From assembly GCA_900708905.1 (NCBI GenBank), contig CAADRB010000004.1, positions 3,627,760 to 3,691,759 on the forward strand: DNA of 64,000 bases, given 5' to 3'. The translations under genes and the position numbers were made by a program. Of the stretch, positions 1-13,640 are shown in pieces. The stretch's first letter is position 1; each line of letters starts with the position of its first letter. This DNA is from Hymenolepis diminuta. Lineage: Eukaryota; Platyhelminthes; Cestoda; Cyclophyllidea; Hymenolepididae. The notes beneath the pieces are model-generated. The model was not told the origin of the DNA. It saw nothing but the letters and a program-made list of their open reading frames with translations, and ran no database searches.

Positions 1-128
1 TGAATTTGAGGCTAAGCAACATGGGACTATTTAGTCTTCATAATACTAATGTTTGAATGTCAAAAAACCACTGTTAACAGTTACTAACTTTCAAGTTGTC
101 AGGAACGGTATGCACCGTATGCTGATAA

Positions 129-183
129 GGATGATGGACGACTTAGAGACAGACTGTGGGAATAAAACTGTGAGGCAAAAAAG
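129..183 (+). repeat. Short dispersed repeat, copy 1
   Basis: Shares GAC(G/A)ACTTAGAGAC and GTGGGAAT, plus a trailing A-rich AAAAAA element, with 56,866-56,931. I count four mismatches in 27 aligned core bases. Likely two fragments of one old dispersed element. Confidence 0.4.
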
Positions 184-1783
184 TCCTGTGGCTCTGAATT
201 CAGTTTGTTTGCTTTCCATCAGTTACGTTCGGATGAAATTTGGCTTTGAAAGTTATTGCGTGGAAAAGAGTCGAAATTCCATGAAATGGTTAGTTATGCA
301 TGGATAATCCGAATCGTGGATATGTTACGCCGAATTTTATTTAACGGCGGCATTTGAATTAGAAAAGACACCGCAGAATTAAATTTGATAATGAAACAAC
401 GAATGTGTGGAAAATCCAACTACTTCGCTTGCCAGGGAAAGCCATAGTGATGAGGAGCTATCAATATAAACCATAGAGTATGTATTTTCGAATGATGAGC
501 AATATTAATATGCGGGTGCCTGTTAATTCGAATATGTGGACAGGTAGTCCAGACAAATCTCCCTCTTCATTGGAACAGTCATTTATTATATTATTATATT
601 CCCCTTATATATGTAAAGATAATGGTGGATAAATTAACTCAGTGCCCCGCAGCACGTTTTTGCAATCTCATAGTTCAGAAATCAGTTGTAATTTATTTAA
701 TTATGGAAGATGATATAGTTATAAGGTTACGTGGTGGCCCCATCTCACCAAGTGCAAAGCGGGGCGATTTCTTGGTAATAATGCCTGATTTACAGTTAGC
801 ATATCTAAGGCAAAACCCTCTAAATATAAATAAGATATAAAGCCATTATAAACCGTTAAAATGAAACATTTTAAATTAAATAAAGCACATTTATCTCTGT
901 AGAATTTTCCCATAATTTATCATTTCTTAATAAGAGAAGACAGAAGATATTTTGTCAACTGAAATCCCCATCAATTAATAATGACACAAAGATAGGTTTC
1001 TGTAATTGAGATGTTTCCTTCTTGTAAAGCTTATTGCATCAATTAAGTTATTTTAGTGAAAGCTAGTAGGCAATTCGCTTGGAATAGATTAGCGAGGAAA
1101 TAATTTAGTAAAGCATTCCCATTGCTAATTTGTAGGACTCTGTTATACCAAGGTAAAGGCTTTTAAGAAACTAAAGAGCTTCCTAATGGATACCGACCGA
1201 TAATAGCTTTTTCAAAATTAAAAGTATTGAGCGGAGACCGGCAGTGTATTTTAGAATGATAGAGAAGGCAAAGAGAACAAAGCGTTCTCACAAAGTGTAA
1301 AAAAGGGTTTGTGTAAGGCTAAGATCGTTGAGATGAGTCAATACAATTATCAGTTATCAATTTGCAGGTATGTTTTGTTTAATACAGGCCCTCGAGAAAA
1401 ATAACCGTTTCTTACACGACATCGCGTTTCGTTTCAACATAATTCAGCATGTAGTCCGATGATTTTGCTTGGAGGTAAGAAGTTGCAACGCCTTTCAAGT
1501 ATATCAAATTAACTTGCATGAAATTTTATTATTTGATTGATAATGTTGCGGATGTGAGGAATGAACCACTATATGTGTACCTATATTGTTTCATAACTGG
1601 CCTTCTCACCCTATCCTTTCATTCTACATTATCTGAAACATTCTGAATGACAAAAACTTCTGTATTTTCACTATATTTACCAATATTTCGCTGAATGTAT
1701 TTCGTGAAATTCGTGAAAATGGTTAAATTTTTTCGATCAGAACATAACTGTATATCCCAAAGGAAATATTCTTCTTTCCAAAG

Positions 1784-2905
1784 AACAAATTATATTAAAT
1801 AAATATTAGTAATCAACAGCAGATATGCACTTTATCATGTTGTTAATGTATGCAATATTCACAAAAACTCTTGTTTAACTCACAACACCCACCACAAAAT
1901 CCACTTTTGACTCAAAAAGAAACCGTTAAACTTGAAACAAAAAATTGACGGTGAGACAGATTATGAAGTAATACTAAAACAAACTTTGATATTTTTAAAA
2001 TAAATATCCATTTAATACTTACAAAATCGACAAATTTCATAGATAATATAGAAAAATTTTATGTTTCAGATTAAAACTCCTAAGAACTCTAAGGTTGTTA
2101 TTGCACATTATAAAGCAACAAAATACAACTATCATCATTCCAAAATATCTGAACACAAGAAAATGTGTAAGAGAAGGAGATCAACTTAAAAAAAGGCATC
2201 CAGAAAGTTGCAACCGTAGGATTCAGGTTGTTTGTCTGTTAGTTAGTCGATTTTTTATGTGAAATCACGTTAATTGCGATCAGAATTAATTGTCCAGTTA
2301 ATTAATTTTGATGGTTGGTCGATCACCACAGGGGCATTTTTCCCTAAAAGTGGGGATAGAAGACAAAAGGATATAAAATAACTTTGATGTAGCAGAGTTT
2401 AATTTAATTTTTTCAATCTTTACCTTCAGTAAAAGAGCAACAGAGTTGCTCTTCCTCCATAAATATTTAAGTAATAAAGTTTCTATTTCCATCATTTCAA
2501 AGCATATGATTACAATGCTCCTTTTATGAACGATAGGTAATGCCTAATGTTGCCCGTTGATCTGCAAGGAAGACTTAAAATAGAATATCGGTCAGAAATA
2601 AGGGAATTTACACCGCATCATCCTGATAAAATGCTTTCGGAATATATACTGTTTTTTTCACGTATATCAAGTGATAAATTCGTGTTATGAAATTTCAAAC
2701 ATGCATATGTGCGAGCCAGATAGGTGTGCGATCCCAAATTTTTGAATTGTAAATATTAATTTAAGGATCGAACTATTAATATAACTCTTACTAGCTAAAC
2801 GATTCTTTTGTATTAATGACCCCGAAATTTTCATATTTTAAGACCCTAAAATTGTTCAAGCCTCGATAAAATTCATCAACTCAAGAAGCAGTGGATAATA
2901 GCATT
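1784..2905 (+). repeat. Diverged direct repeat, copy A
   Basis: Three anchors occur in the same order as in copy B. The first is at 1,784-1,836 (contains CAACAGCAG). The second is near 1,905-1,950 (TTGACTC then GAAACAAAAAATTG). The third is at 2,805-2,900 (TTTGTATTAATGAC then CATATTTTA and GACCCTAA). Identity in the anchors is roughly three quarters by eye. The sequence between anchors is too diverged to align without tools. Confidence 0.5.
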
Positions 2906-3776
2906 TTAATTAATAATTCAAGTGATTGCCTTGCTCTGGAGAATAACCTTCTGCTTCTATTTGCTAAAAATATTTGGTAGTGACTCAAAGAAATAAATCA
3001 GTTCAGCATCTTATTATATTAAATTTAATAACAATATATTATAGTATTCCTTCTGAGGGAACTCTGGAGAGTCCTCTTTGTAAACAAAGAATAAATGGAA
3101 AGAAAACATACTCTTAAAAGGAAAGCCTAATAAAATGATCCTTTTCATCTCTCTTTTGGAAATAATCTTGCCTCAGCTGACTTAAATATTATTTTGGCGA
3201 TCTACAAAACGAGAGGAAATAGCATGCACGAGTATTTTTTGAAATTTGCTTGCATGACGGATAGAAAGGAACTCCAGATAGAAATTGAGATCATTTAGTC
3301 CTATGCTGGCTAATATAAAATAAGCAAGAAGGGAAGGACATACACTTACACTCATAAGTATAAATCAACAGATGCATTCAGGTGTAGGAACTTTGGTGAG
3401 AAAATCAGAATGAGTCGTTTGAGCACAATTGTCGGGAATGTTAGGAAGACTATGCGGCTAAAATTTGGTTGGAGTAAACGTTTGAGAAAATATTCGGAAA
3501 ATAAGAGAAAGGGCAAATTGCTACATGTGTATTTCTGCTGTTCCATAACCAGACATCTTATTCTCATCTTTTATTCCGCATTTTCAGAAGCAAAAAGGAA
3601 TATTTATATTCTACTATATTCTCTAATATAGACAAATATTGCTTCGTTTAATAGTTAAAATTACTGCATGAAATTAGTAAAGATAAGTAAATTTTTTAGA
3701 GCCTAATTAATCATAAATCCTTATTTATTATGTTTATCAAATAAAAAGGCCTCATGTTTGGGGACAAAATTTATAA

Positions 3777-4970
3777 AAACAAATTATTTTAAAGAAGTAT
3801 TAAATAAGCAACAGCAGTACGCATTTTTATCAGATCGCGGTTGCTTCGCTGCACGCGATACTCCTGCAAAATTCATTTTAACCCGCAATTTCTCCTACTC
3901 CGTTTGCAGTATTTAGGGCGCGATCTGAATTAACTTATTTAATTAAAACAACAGAATAAAGCATACAGGAACTTAATAAATTATTTCCTTAAAGTTAGTA
4001 AATGCAAATCAATTACAATAATGCACTGTAACTGTAACGCTAAACTGCTAGCGTTTTTCAAAACACTTATTCTTTGCCAATTACTTAGTGTTACTTCAGA
4101 CTAAAGAGTACTTGAAAATTTTGACTCCCAAATGATGTTGTTCAACTAGAAACAAAAAATTGCAGCTAAAATTGATAATACCAACGAAATTATGCATTTT
4201 TGTACATCATTATTAAATTAATTAACCAGAAAAAATTCATGATTGGTTAAGTAAATAGAACACTTGGATGTTTCCTAGTAAATAGATAACTGAACCCACA
4301 GCTTGAAAATCTTGTGTGTGCTAAGTTTAATAATATTACACAGAGGAAGGCCAAAAATTCCAAATATTATATCCGTGGCGATTCTTAATGCAGAAAACAA
4401 CAAAGCAACCAATAGGGATTAAGGTACGGGATCGAGCAGAATCGGAACATAAAATGGAGTTTATATAATTCAGATTTTATGCCTTTCTTATTTTTTCAAG
4501 CTCTAATATTCCGATGTCCAAATTTCAGGCTTCGTGCCCTGTTCGCAAGTTGTGAAGCTCATACCTAATTAACCGGTTTATTTATTTATCTAGACGGCTG
4601 CTCGACGACTCCAAATACAATTTTGTTTATATCAGCCAAGATCGAAAACGATAAGAACTAATAAAATTTAACATGGCAGAGCGATATTTAAAATTTCTTT
4701 ATCCTTGCCATCTGCGTACGGAAATCAAAAGTGCGTTTGGGTTTACTAATAAAATGAAGATCTACACTTTAAACCTAGTGGCATTAATAAATTTCCGAAT
4801 TTTCAAATTTAAGTTGTTTTGTGACAGTTGCGTGCCCCACTACAAATATAAATTATAATATCTTTTATCTCATTTGTATTAATGACCTCAAAATCTGCAT
4901 ATTTTAGGACCCTAAGGTCGTTTAAACCTCATTGAAATCAAACATCTCAAGAGGCAGTAGATGATTTAAA
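3777..4970 (+). repeat. Diverged direct repeat, copy B
   Basis: Colinear with copy A: anchors at 3,777-3,831, about 4,117-4,160 and 4,871-4,965. It is about 2.0 kb from copy A in the same orientation. It contains roughly 225 extra bases between the first two anchors. This suggests either an old tandem duplication or two insertions of one dispersed element. Confidence 0.5.
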
Positions 4971-7900
4971 TGTCAAGAAATAACTGAATTAAATTTACTG
5001 AAAATTTTGTTAGTATTATTATTTCCTGCGGTAATATGAATTTTTTTTCTATTTTTAATTGTGAGAAGGAAAAGAAATTGAAAAACGAAAATCCAATAAA
5101 AGATGAAGGGAGAAGGTTAATAAGATTCTAAGAGCAATTTCAAAACTTGAATCCGGATTGTTAAATATTTAATTGACTGGTAGTTTACATTACGTAATTC
5201 ACATTTCACAATTCGTCCTCCGGATCGCAGCTAATGCTTTGTTATAATTTTAGTGCCTAATAACCGGTTTTTAATTATGAATGGTCGGTCCTGCCGTTTT
5301 ATTTCGTATATTCTCCCAATGGTTGAAAATGGGAAATTACCTTTAACGGGTTTCAGTTTTAACAATAACAACTTTTGACTGAAAACGTATTATAAGGTTT
5401 ATCTTGTGTGAACTCTGGTGTGTTCGGCCATGTTAAACCCTGTAAACAAGGTATGCTCCTGCTATCTTCGCTGGAGGGAAAAAGTATTGCTGGTTTATAA
5501 CAACTTCTGATTTTGTAGCTCTAAAGATAGAAGTAGCAACATCACCCAATAATTTAAACTTTACCGACTTGAGTGTAAGCTTTCCCCTCCAATTACATAT
5601 TTAAACTGGATTGCCAGATGCAAATCAAAAGAATGTAAAGGATTCCTAACCTTCTTTCTTGAAAATCTTCCAATTTACATTTTCCTTCTTATATTAAATA
5701 TTAAATTGAAAGATACGTACTTCTTATTATAAATTTGTCCTTTGATAGGATTTTTTGCTTAAATGGATTATTTTAGAGTGTGATTCCTTATATCTCTATC
5801 TTTTACTATAAACAAGTAAGTAGGTAGGTATCTACGTGATTGTAAAAATGCAGAAATATTAATTTTCTTTAAAGCATTCACTCAGTCTTCTTCAATCGGA
5901 TTATGAGAGTTTTAAAATATCTTGATGTGAAGTGCACGCCAATGATACAATAGTCAAAGTAAATAGTTGTCAAGTCGGAGGTCACGAGGTTAAGTGCACA
6001 TCGGTGTACTTATCTAATGATGTTATTGGCCGAATATCCTGTTAACCTCTGAGTAATTGAGGGAAGGTAGAATGCGAGATACCTTTTCTCCATCTATTTC
6101 TTATCAGGGTTGAGAAGTTTTCAGAATGAATTGGGCCCAATTTCTACTCGATCTCTATATATTAATATATGGTTCAGGACTGATTTCCTGAAATTTAGCT
6201 CTCCTGCCCTCATTAAATGCAGTATGTAAATAAGCACGTCTCAATGTCTAAATTGCGTCAGTAAAACGATTTTTCAAGTTCTTCTTTCATAAACAAACTT
6301 ATGATTAAGTGGATTGAGCAAAAGAAAACAATATTTTATATCCTCGAAAGCTCGAGTTTGTTATTTAAAAATCAAAATTGGCTACTGAAAGTTAATTAAA
6401 ATATATTTATGGGGAAGAGGGAGGTCATCTAAACCCATAAATGAGTAGATTTTAAATATGTAAATTTTTATTTCTATTACTGGCTGTTTGGAGAACAATA
6501 AAGTGTCATTTGTCCTCATAGTTGTCAATTTTTCTGAAATCTCTTCTTAAATAATAATAGTTCTCTCAGTATTCCACTATTTCAAATTTTAGTATAATAA
6601 AATGGAATGCTTTTATTCTTAAGATGTAGTGACCGGCAATGTAAGAGTAATTCTGTAAATCTTCTCTATATCATAAACATGTACTTAACAAGCAACCTTG
6701 ATGAACAAAATCATTTTGAAAATAACACCTGAATTGCTCTAGAAATGCTATTTCAAATATTCTCAGTTCATCTCTACAGTGTTTGCACACTTGGTTTTTT
6801 GTGCACTGGATTATCGATTATTGATTATCGGTTTTCCAAGCTCTGCCCTGGATATGAAATCTTGCAACCCGTGTGACTCATGCTTTAGCAAATAGGCCAT
6901 CGTGAAACTCAACTGGGTACCATGGCTTCAGCATTCTTTCCACTGGATCTATCTAACTGTAGCCATAATGCTACCTCTCTGGCACGGGACAGCATACCAG
7001 CTGCCCATTGGTTGGTTAATACCTCTGCTTAAAAACACTTTTTGGTACGGGAAGATTCAATAAATATATACTATTGCAAAATGCACCACCATGATTAACC
7101 CTTCCTAAAGTGGGACTGATGCAGAACGAAAGTAATTACTAGTTGAAATTTATGAAGATCTATTTGAATATTTAACCTTCATACGTATAAAACTGGAAAT
7201 TATAAGTAGAGGTACGGAGTATAATTGAAGAAAATTGCATAATAAGTGAAATAGCTATTGCCCTAAATGTTTAAACCGCTGACGGGGAATATTTAATATT
7301 ATTTGAAAGGTGAAATAGCCTGGTCTTAAATTCTAATTCTAATTAATATATCTTCACTTTAGGTGAGATTTAGTTGATAATTCGATTGGACAGGATTTCA
7401 ATCGAATTACTGATAACTTTGGTCAGCTTAGAAGGACACAGACAACTGCATTTTTCATTCAGTTGAGTTGTGTGCACGTATAGCGAAAAAATTCACTTCC
7501 GAAATAGCCAGTTGGAGCTGTTGCATTTGCAACCGCCGCCTTGGTAAAAAGGAAGTGAGAGTCATGTGACCCAATTTGCCATAGGAAATATCGCCCTCTC
7601 TCCATCTCCATTTTGCTTTCTCTCTCTCTTTCCCTCAATGTATTTCTCTCTTTTCCAATACCTCCTTAATTTCACAATGCTAGTGATCAAATTATTAGAA
7701 AATTACATTTGATGCTATCATAGAATATGTTAAGGATGAAATTTGTCGAATCTTACCAATCTCTCTCAATTTAATGTAACTAATAAAATGCTTATCACTC
7801 ACTCGTATAATTTTAGACTTGGCTAATGAAATGCACTGGGACTGTAGTTACTCATATCCAAATGAAACTGAAACTCAAGTGACGGTTTCTTATTTTTAAA

Positions 7901-10900
7901 GATTCGGAAAGCAGGGAATAATAAGCTTTCTTGTTAGTTCATGATACAACAATGGAAGGATTTCTGATGGGAATGGAAATTAACTATTTTCGGTCCACTC
8001 GAACGAAGAACATAAGATTCATCCCTTGAACACGGTACTATCTATTACTAAAGTTTTGCATTTGCATCTGGGTACTCAGGACAACTACTGAAGTAATGAT
8101 CACTGCAAGTATTGGCTTACCGGGTAGCTACACATTTAATGCGTATCAAATTATATATTGGCAAACTTATTTTCTTAATAAAAAACGTACTTAGAGCTAT
8201 AGGTTCTTTACAGAATCTGAGAAGTCGCAGCATAATAAAAGCGACAACTGAGCATTATCAGATTCTCATTCACAGGCACAAGCGTCAAGACATAATAATT
8301 GATAAAACAATGCACGACGGATAAAGTTTGTAAGCATCGTTTCTGTCTGTTTGCTCAGACTTTGCATAAATTTTAAATTTAGCTCCTGTTGCATTAGTAA
8401 ATCCAAATCAAAGAATTTTACAGTCTTCTGAATTAATTGATCGTAAACAAATTCTTACTTGACCAGCATGTGTTTCAATAGATATTGCGTCTTTTTTCCA
8501 ACGTCACAGCATGTCTAGGTGTGACATTATAAAAAAGCATCTTCATTCCTTTTTTCCCTCTCGCTTGTCTTTCTATTTCACGATTCTTTTCATAGCTTTC
8601 TCAATCTATTCTTGAGAAGTAATTTCACCTTAGTTTTCATTTCCGATGTCAGGAAAATTTTTTGTTTATTTACGCGTTGTTACACATGACAATGCAAGAA
8701 TGTTTGTCTTTGTAATAATTTGAAAGTTCTAAGCACGAAAAATAGCAACCTGTTGTTGTGGAGAGAAAACAATCATTGAAAAATTTATTTAAGTCTTGAT
8801 TTCATCGGTATCAGATTTTAACTAAAAAGATTGATTTCACTATAGATAAACCTTCAACAAACTACTAAACTTAACCTCCGCTGTTCTAGAATTCTATTTA
8901 TTAACTTACACACTTTATAGGCTTTTTGTCTGGTTCTCCGTGTAGATCTGAAATCACTTAAAATCCACCTGGCAACAGAACTGTTACAAGGTTGTTTTTT
9001 AAATTTGACTCTAAGCAATTGAATTTGCGCCATTTAATTCGCATTCGCTAAACGCTAAATTGAAATTAGAGGTTCTCATATGATTTAAGTAATTGTGTTA
9101 GCTCAAGACATCTATTTGAGCAATGAAAAGGATTAGAAAGCTAAGAATACTCTAATTTGACAAAAACGCCTTCTGTCTATGCTCCAACCTGATCTAGGAA
9201 GAGAATTTACTGGGGGTTCTACACCCAATTGGATTTTAGTGATACAATTAAATCCACTGCCGTGGACATAGACTAGCGCTAGACACTGAGATCTATGAAC
9301 AGTCCTGGAAGCCCTTCAGTGTAAATGTTCTGCCTATGCTCAACAAGGTCGCTGCTTCTTGTTTTATACCCTCCTTCTCAGAAATAATTATATATACTTT
9401 CTTATCTACAGACTAATCCCCTCCCTACAAATGGAACCGCAGGTGTCCATTTTCTCTCATTGTCTCCTCTCCTTTGTCTCATTTAGATAAAGCTTTATAG
9501 TCACAGTCTTATCTTCTTTTCATCTTATCGTGTGGTGAAGGTCGTGATGAAGTGAAAGAGTGATAGATTTAAAGGACCCTGAGTTAACTCCCATTTCCAT
9601 TCCTCTAAACCACCAAAGTACATTAGCCTAAAATGGCAATTTGGCATATTCTCAAGGTTGTTAGATACTAGATAGATTGTTGAATTTTTCACTATTGCTT
9701 TTACTAAGTTTGAAAGAGAAATGTAGCTAGGTTAATTATTCGGAAAACATAATACATAGTTGAAGAGCTTCGATGTTAGCACTTGAAGATCTTTTTCACG
9801 AGGAGCAAGCACTGTTTTAACACGGTTTGAATTTCCGATTTTATAAAATGAATCGAAACTCCACAAGCTTCTCTTTGACTCTACAGATGTTGCAGGATAC
9901 CGCATCGATTGCTCTTCAATCGCCACTGGTTTCTGCTCCAGATATACAAAGATATCGTAGATACATGTTTTGACATTTTCGAAAACATTTTTCACGAAGA
10001 GCAGATATGGTGCTAAAATTTGAGCTTAGAAGTGTGGCATGAGAAGATTTTTCTTTCACAGCAAAACGTCATAGCATCAACTATATCATCGCTGTTAACT
10101 GAGTTAAACAAATGACCACTAGGGAGACAGCTTTTCAAAGTGAGAATATTTTGTATTACGCTCTAATACCACCAGCTATTTTCAACCAACTAAATTCGGT
10201 CTACTTAAAAAGATTTTCCAACGTTTACATTAAAAGTGTTTGATAGTTTTCCAAAATATATTATTTCGCTGATATTTAATATGATTAAGAAATTTGTACA
10301 AATACAAATAGGGAATTTTGAAAATTGTTTTTTTTGTATTCGGCTTAAAATAACTAAAACACCGCGGAATATTTCCATGTTTTTTTACAAACATTTAATT
10401 TAAACAATTCTATGATTTAATTTTATGGTATTTTGTTGAATTCTGGGTAGGATTGACAAATGTGTAGCAGCTAATTTTGTATTCGTTAGTGAAAAAATTG
10501 AATGAAATATGAAGTCTTCATTACAGAGAAATAAAATTCCCAAATCCGTAAACGATGCTTGGCATGATTAGAAGTAAGAAATCTTGAAGGTTCTTTAATG
10601 AGTAATTCACATTCTACCCCTATGCTGATCCTTACTCCCCTAAATTATTCCAACTGTCATTATTAAGCCTACAGCCATGTATACTCAGTCATAAACTTGA
10701 CCTTTGTCCTATTCACTTTGACGTACTATTTTTCCATTGATCATATCACAAACAGCTTTACTGAGTCCTTTCTTCTCAATTCCAGCCTTCTAGCAATAAG
10801 CCACATTTTAGGTCACAACTCTCCCCTCCTGTTTGGAGTCTTAACCACCAGCCATCTTTGAATCCTACAACAATCACATTTTTAAGTTCCATGAATCCCT

Positions 10901-12059
10901 CACTGACAGTAAATTTTTCTATCAATTCACAGTCGACAAGCAAAACTTCTGCGTTTTCAATTCCTACCTCGAAATTTAATTGTCAAAACAAGTACAGGAA
11001 GTGACTTTTCGATGACAAAAACCGAAATTGAACTCTTAATTCTGTCATGAAGACAGGAGCGGTTAAATAACAATAATGTGAAAACATTTATTTGTAGTTT
11101 TGAGAATTATTTAGTTTCTTATTTATAATAATATCTACATTAGTAAGCCGTATTTTTAATTTTTCAAAATTGCTTTGATTATTACCAAAATTTATTCTAA
11201 TGAAGGCGTTTGTTTAAGTTTAGCCTGAATATTATATGTCATATTTTCGCCTAGTGAATATGCTAAAATTTGGTCTAGAGTTGGTTTAAAAGGACTATAA
11301 AGAAATTGATGTCTAGACAGAGGGGAAGCAAATGAAGGAGTCTGGAGTGGTCTTAACTGAAATATCTGGGAAAGTCTACTTTTAAGTGGTATAAATACTT
11401 GGTTGTTTTATACAGGTTTGATGTTTGGAAATTCAATTTTAAAAATTGATAATTCACTATTTTTAAAGTTTTATCATTATCAAATGTCTATTGAATTGAC
11501 AGAAATATGGTCTGTTGAAGTTTTATTGTATTGCACCACAAATTTATTTTAATAATTAAATACCTTGAATCAGTTAGCTTATCAAAAGTACAATGCGATG
11601 CTACTAAACCGTTTTTAAATAATTTACCGGTACCTTCTATTACATTTATTATCTATGCTATGTTGAGACGGTAAGCTCCTGAATATCGTGTAAGTTTATC
11701 TTACCTTCTCAAAACAGTCGTTAGTTGTTATTCTAACTCCAATAAGCTAAAGTTTACTTCTATTTATATTTCAATAGTCACACTTTTTAAAATTAGTTTT
11801 TTGCTCCTTTGAGACCTTTAGAGCGAACTCTCGTAAGCCCTGATATGTTAAGTCATAACAGCACGTATCATTCTGCCAGTAGAAAACATGTTTGCGAAAT
11901 GTAAATTTCGGCTTATACCAACTAACAGCTCAATAACTTTAAAGATGACACTGACTTCACCATGCCATCCTCCCAGTAGGGTAAATTAGAGCATTTTTCA
12001 ATGCGTATTCATCTGAAGAGCTTAGTCTAAGAATTGGGATTTCCAAAACCATTAGAGGT

Positions 12060-13640
12060 GCAATTCCTGTACATGAAGGTCTTCATGGTGGCGTTTATGG
12101 AGCCGGGGGTCCTGGTGATGACAATTTAAGTCCCGGAGTTGGAGGGGTTAGGTACTTTGGAGGTGACGGATTCGGATGCTTTAGAGCTTAAGGAGTCGGA
12201 TTTCCAATGGTAGTCCCAGAGTAGGCGGAGACAGGGTTTCCGAAGATGGGGGATATGAGAAAACTGGTGGTGAGGAATTAAGATATTATTGAAGTGCTGT
12301 ATTTGGAGGTCACGAGTGTGTAGAGGTGTTGTTTCTGTATTTTGTATCCAGATTGTCGAGGTTCCAATTTTGAGTTATTAGGAGGTCCTATATGTTGCGG
12401 AGTTGGGGTTCCCGATGCCAAAGGATTTAGAATTCACGGAGCCGACAGATTTTAAGGCCTTAAAGTTGGGGAGTTATAACTGCCGGAGTCTACGCAGAAG
12501 AAGCCATTGGAGATGGAGGCTCTGGAGTAGGGGTCCTGGAAGGCCTTTGGAAATCCCTTAAATGGATGAGTTGGTGTTTTCGGTGCTTGTGGAGTACTGG
12601 GTCCTGGAGTTCACGGATTTCGGCATCTTGGAGTAGGATATTTAGGAGCTTGCGGAGGTGAATACCCGGTATTTGAAATTCCCGGTGGTTAAGATCCTGG
12701 AGAGGGTAATTGGAGCTCCTAGAAGTGGCGATAGAGGACTCGGAGTTGATAGAGATGGATTTTTGGTGGACGATCCGGAGGTTGCGGGGGAAAAATAGCC
12801 GTAGTTGGTAGTTGTTATGATAGATATAGACTTCCTAAAGGTTGCGGAGTTTTAAGAACAAAAGATAGTAATGTGAGTTCCCCGAGTCGATGAAATTGGG
12901 GTCTCAAATGTGGTGGAGTTATTGGCCTGGAGTCTGCAGAAGCGCAGGTACTGGAGGTAGAGGCTTTGGCTATGGGAGAATTGGCAGAGTTGGAGGATCC
13001 GGAGGTGACAGAAGTAAAAGTCCAGGTGGTAGCGATATTGGAGGTGAGGTTTAATAATACTGAATGCATCACAGTTTCGGGTTCAGGATTCGACAGAATT
13101 TGAGGTTTTTGAGTTAACGTAGGTTGAGGGGTGGTGGTTCTTGAGATGGATGTGGGGTCCCAAATATGAATGTTTCAGTAATGTAGGCTTTATAATTACC
13201 GGAGTTGATGGTTTAGTGTTCCTGAAGATGGAGTTCCTTAATGTGGTGTAAGTAGAATTCCCCAAGGTTTTGGAATTAAAATTTCCTGAGGCAGCAGTCA
13301 TGTAGTTGGTGAAGGTGGTCCTGGAAGCGTCCGAAGTGGAGGTTCCTGAGAGTGCAGACTTGAAAACTCCGGAGGTTACAAAATTGGTCTCCCCGGGGGT
13401 AGCTAAGGAAGAGGTCCTGAAGATGGTGATTCCAGAGATGAACGTGGGGTTCCCGGAAGTAGTAAGGCAATAAATAGTGGGTATGGAAGTATATTTCACG
13501 AAGTTGACATCTCATAGATTTTGCTGTCTATGGTGAATGCGGTTATTCTAGAGATGGCGGAGTTAGAGGTCCTGGGGGTGGTAGAGTTGAATTTCTTTTG
13601 TGTAGCGGTGCTGGTGATTGAAGTCGACCATTTTGTGGCT
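12060..13640 (+). repeat. Degenerate G-rich minisatellite (triplet/9-bp-like units)
   Basis: About 1.6 kb on the plus strand is dominated by imperfect GGAGTTCCT/GAGGTCCTG/GGAGGT-type units separated by multiples of about three bases, with strong G over C skew. In one plus frame parts read as a Gly/Pro/Val repeat (GPEDGDSRDERGVPGSS) but with many stops, so it is not an intact gene. The 138-residue Ser/Thr-rich ORF on the minus strand (13,083-13,499) is explained by the skew. Confidence 0.6.

Larger units (their letters stand above)
1..12059. other. AT-rich gene-free region with decayed repeats
   Basis: No ORF here has homology, codon structure or splice context I can support. The open stretches are short. 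Two related segments (1,784-2,905 and 3,777-4,970) are listed separately. A short GC-richer block with a CT tract lies near 7,500-7,660. Otherwise I see only AT-rich non-coding DNA. Confidence 0.6.

Noticed and set aside
3831..3927. 9-bp inverted repeat (CAGATCGCG) as a possible miniature transposon
   Set aside because: Too short to be significant in 64 kb, with no target-site duplication seen. It lies inside repeat copy B and may just explain part of its extra length.
7559..7572. GTCATGTGAC as a TFE/MITF-type M-box that could control the TORC1-linked CREBRF gene
   Set aside because: A single 8-10 bp site 11 kb beyond the 3' end of the gene is expected by chance.
9732..9995. 87-codon minus-strand ORF
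   Set aside because: Reads somewhat like protein but matches no family I know. The flanking sequence is full of stops and no exon structure could be built.
13083..13499. 138-residue minus-strand ORF rich in Ser and Thr
   Set aside because: It is a by-product of the G-rich minisatellite on the plus strand, with no domain or splice context.
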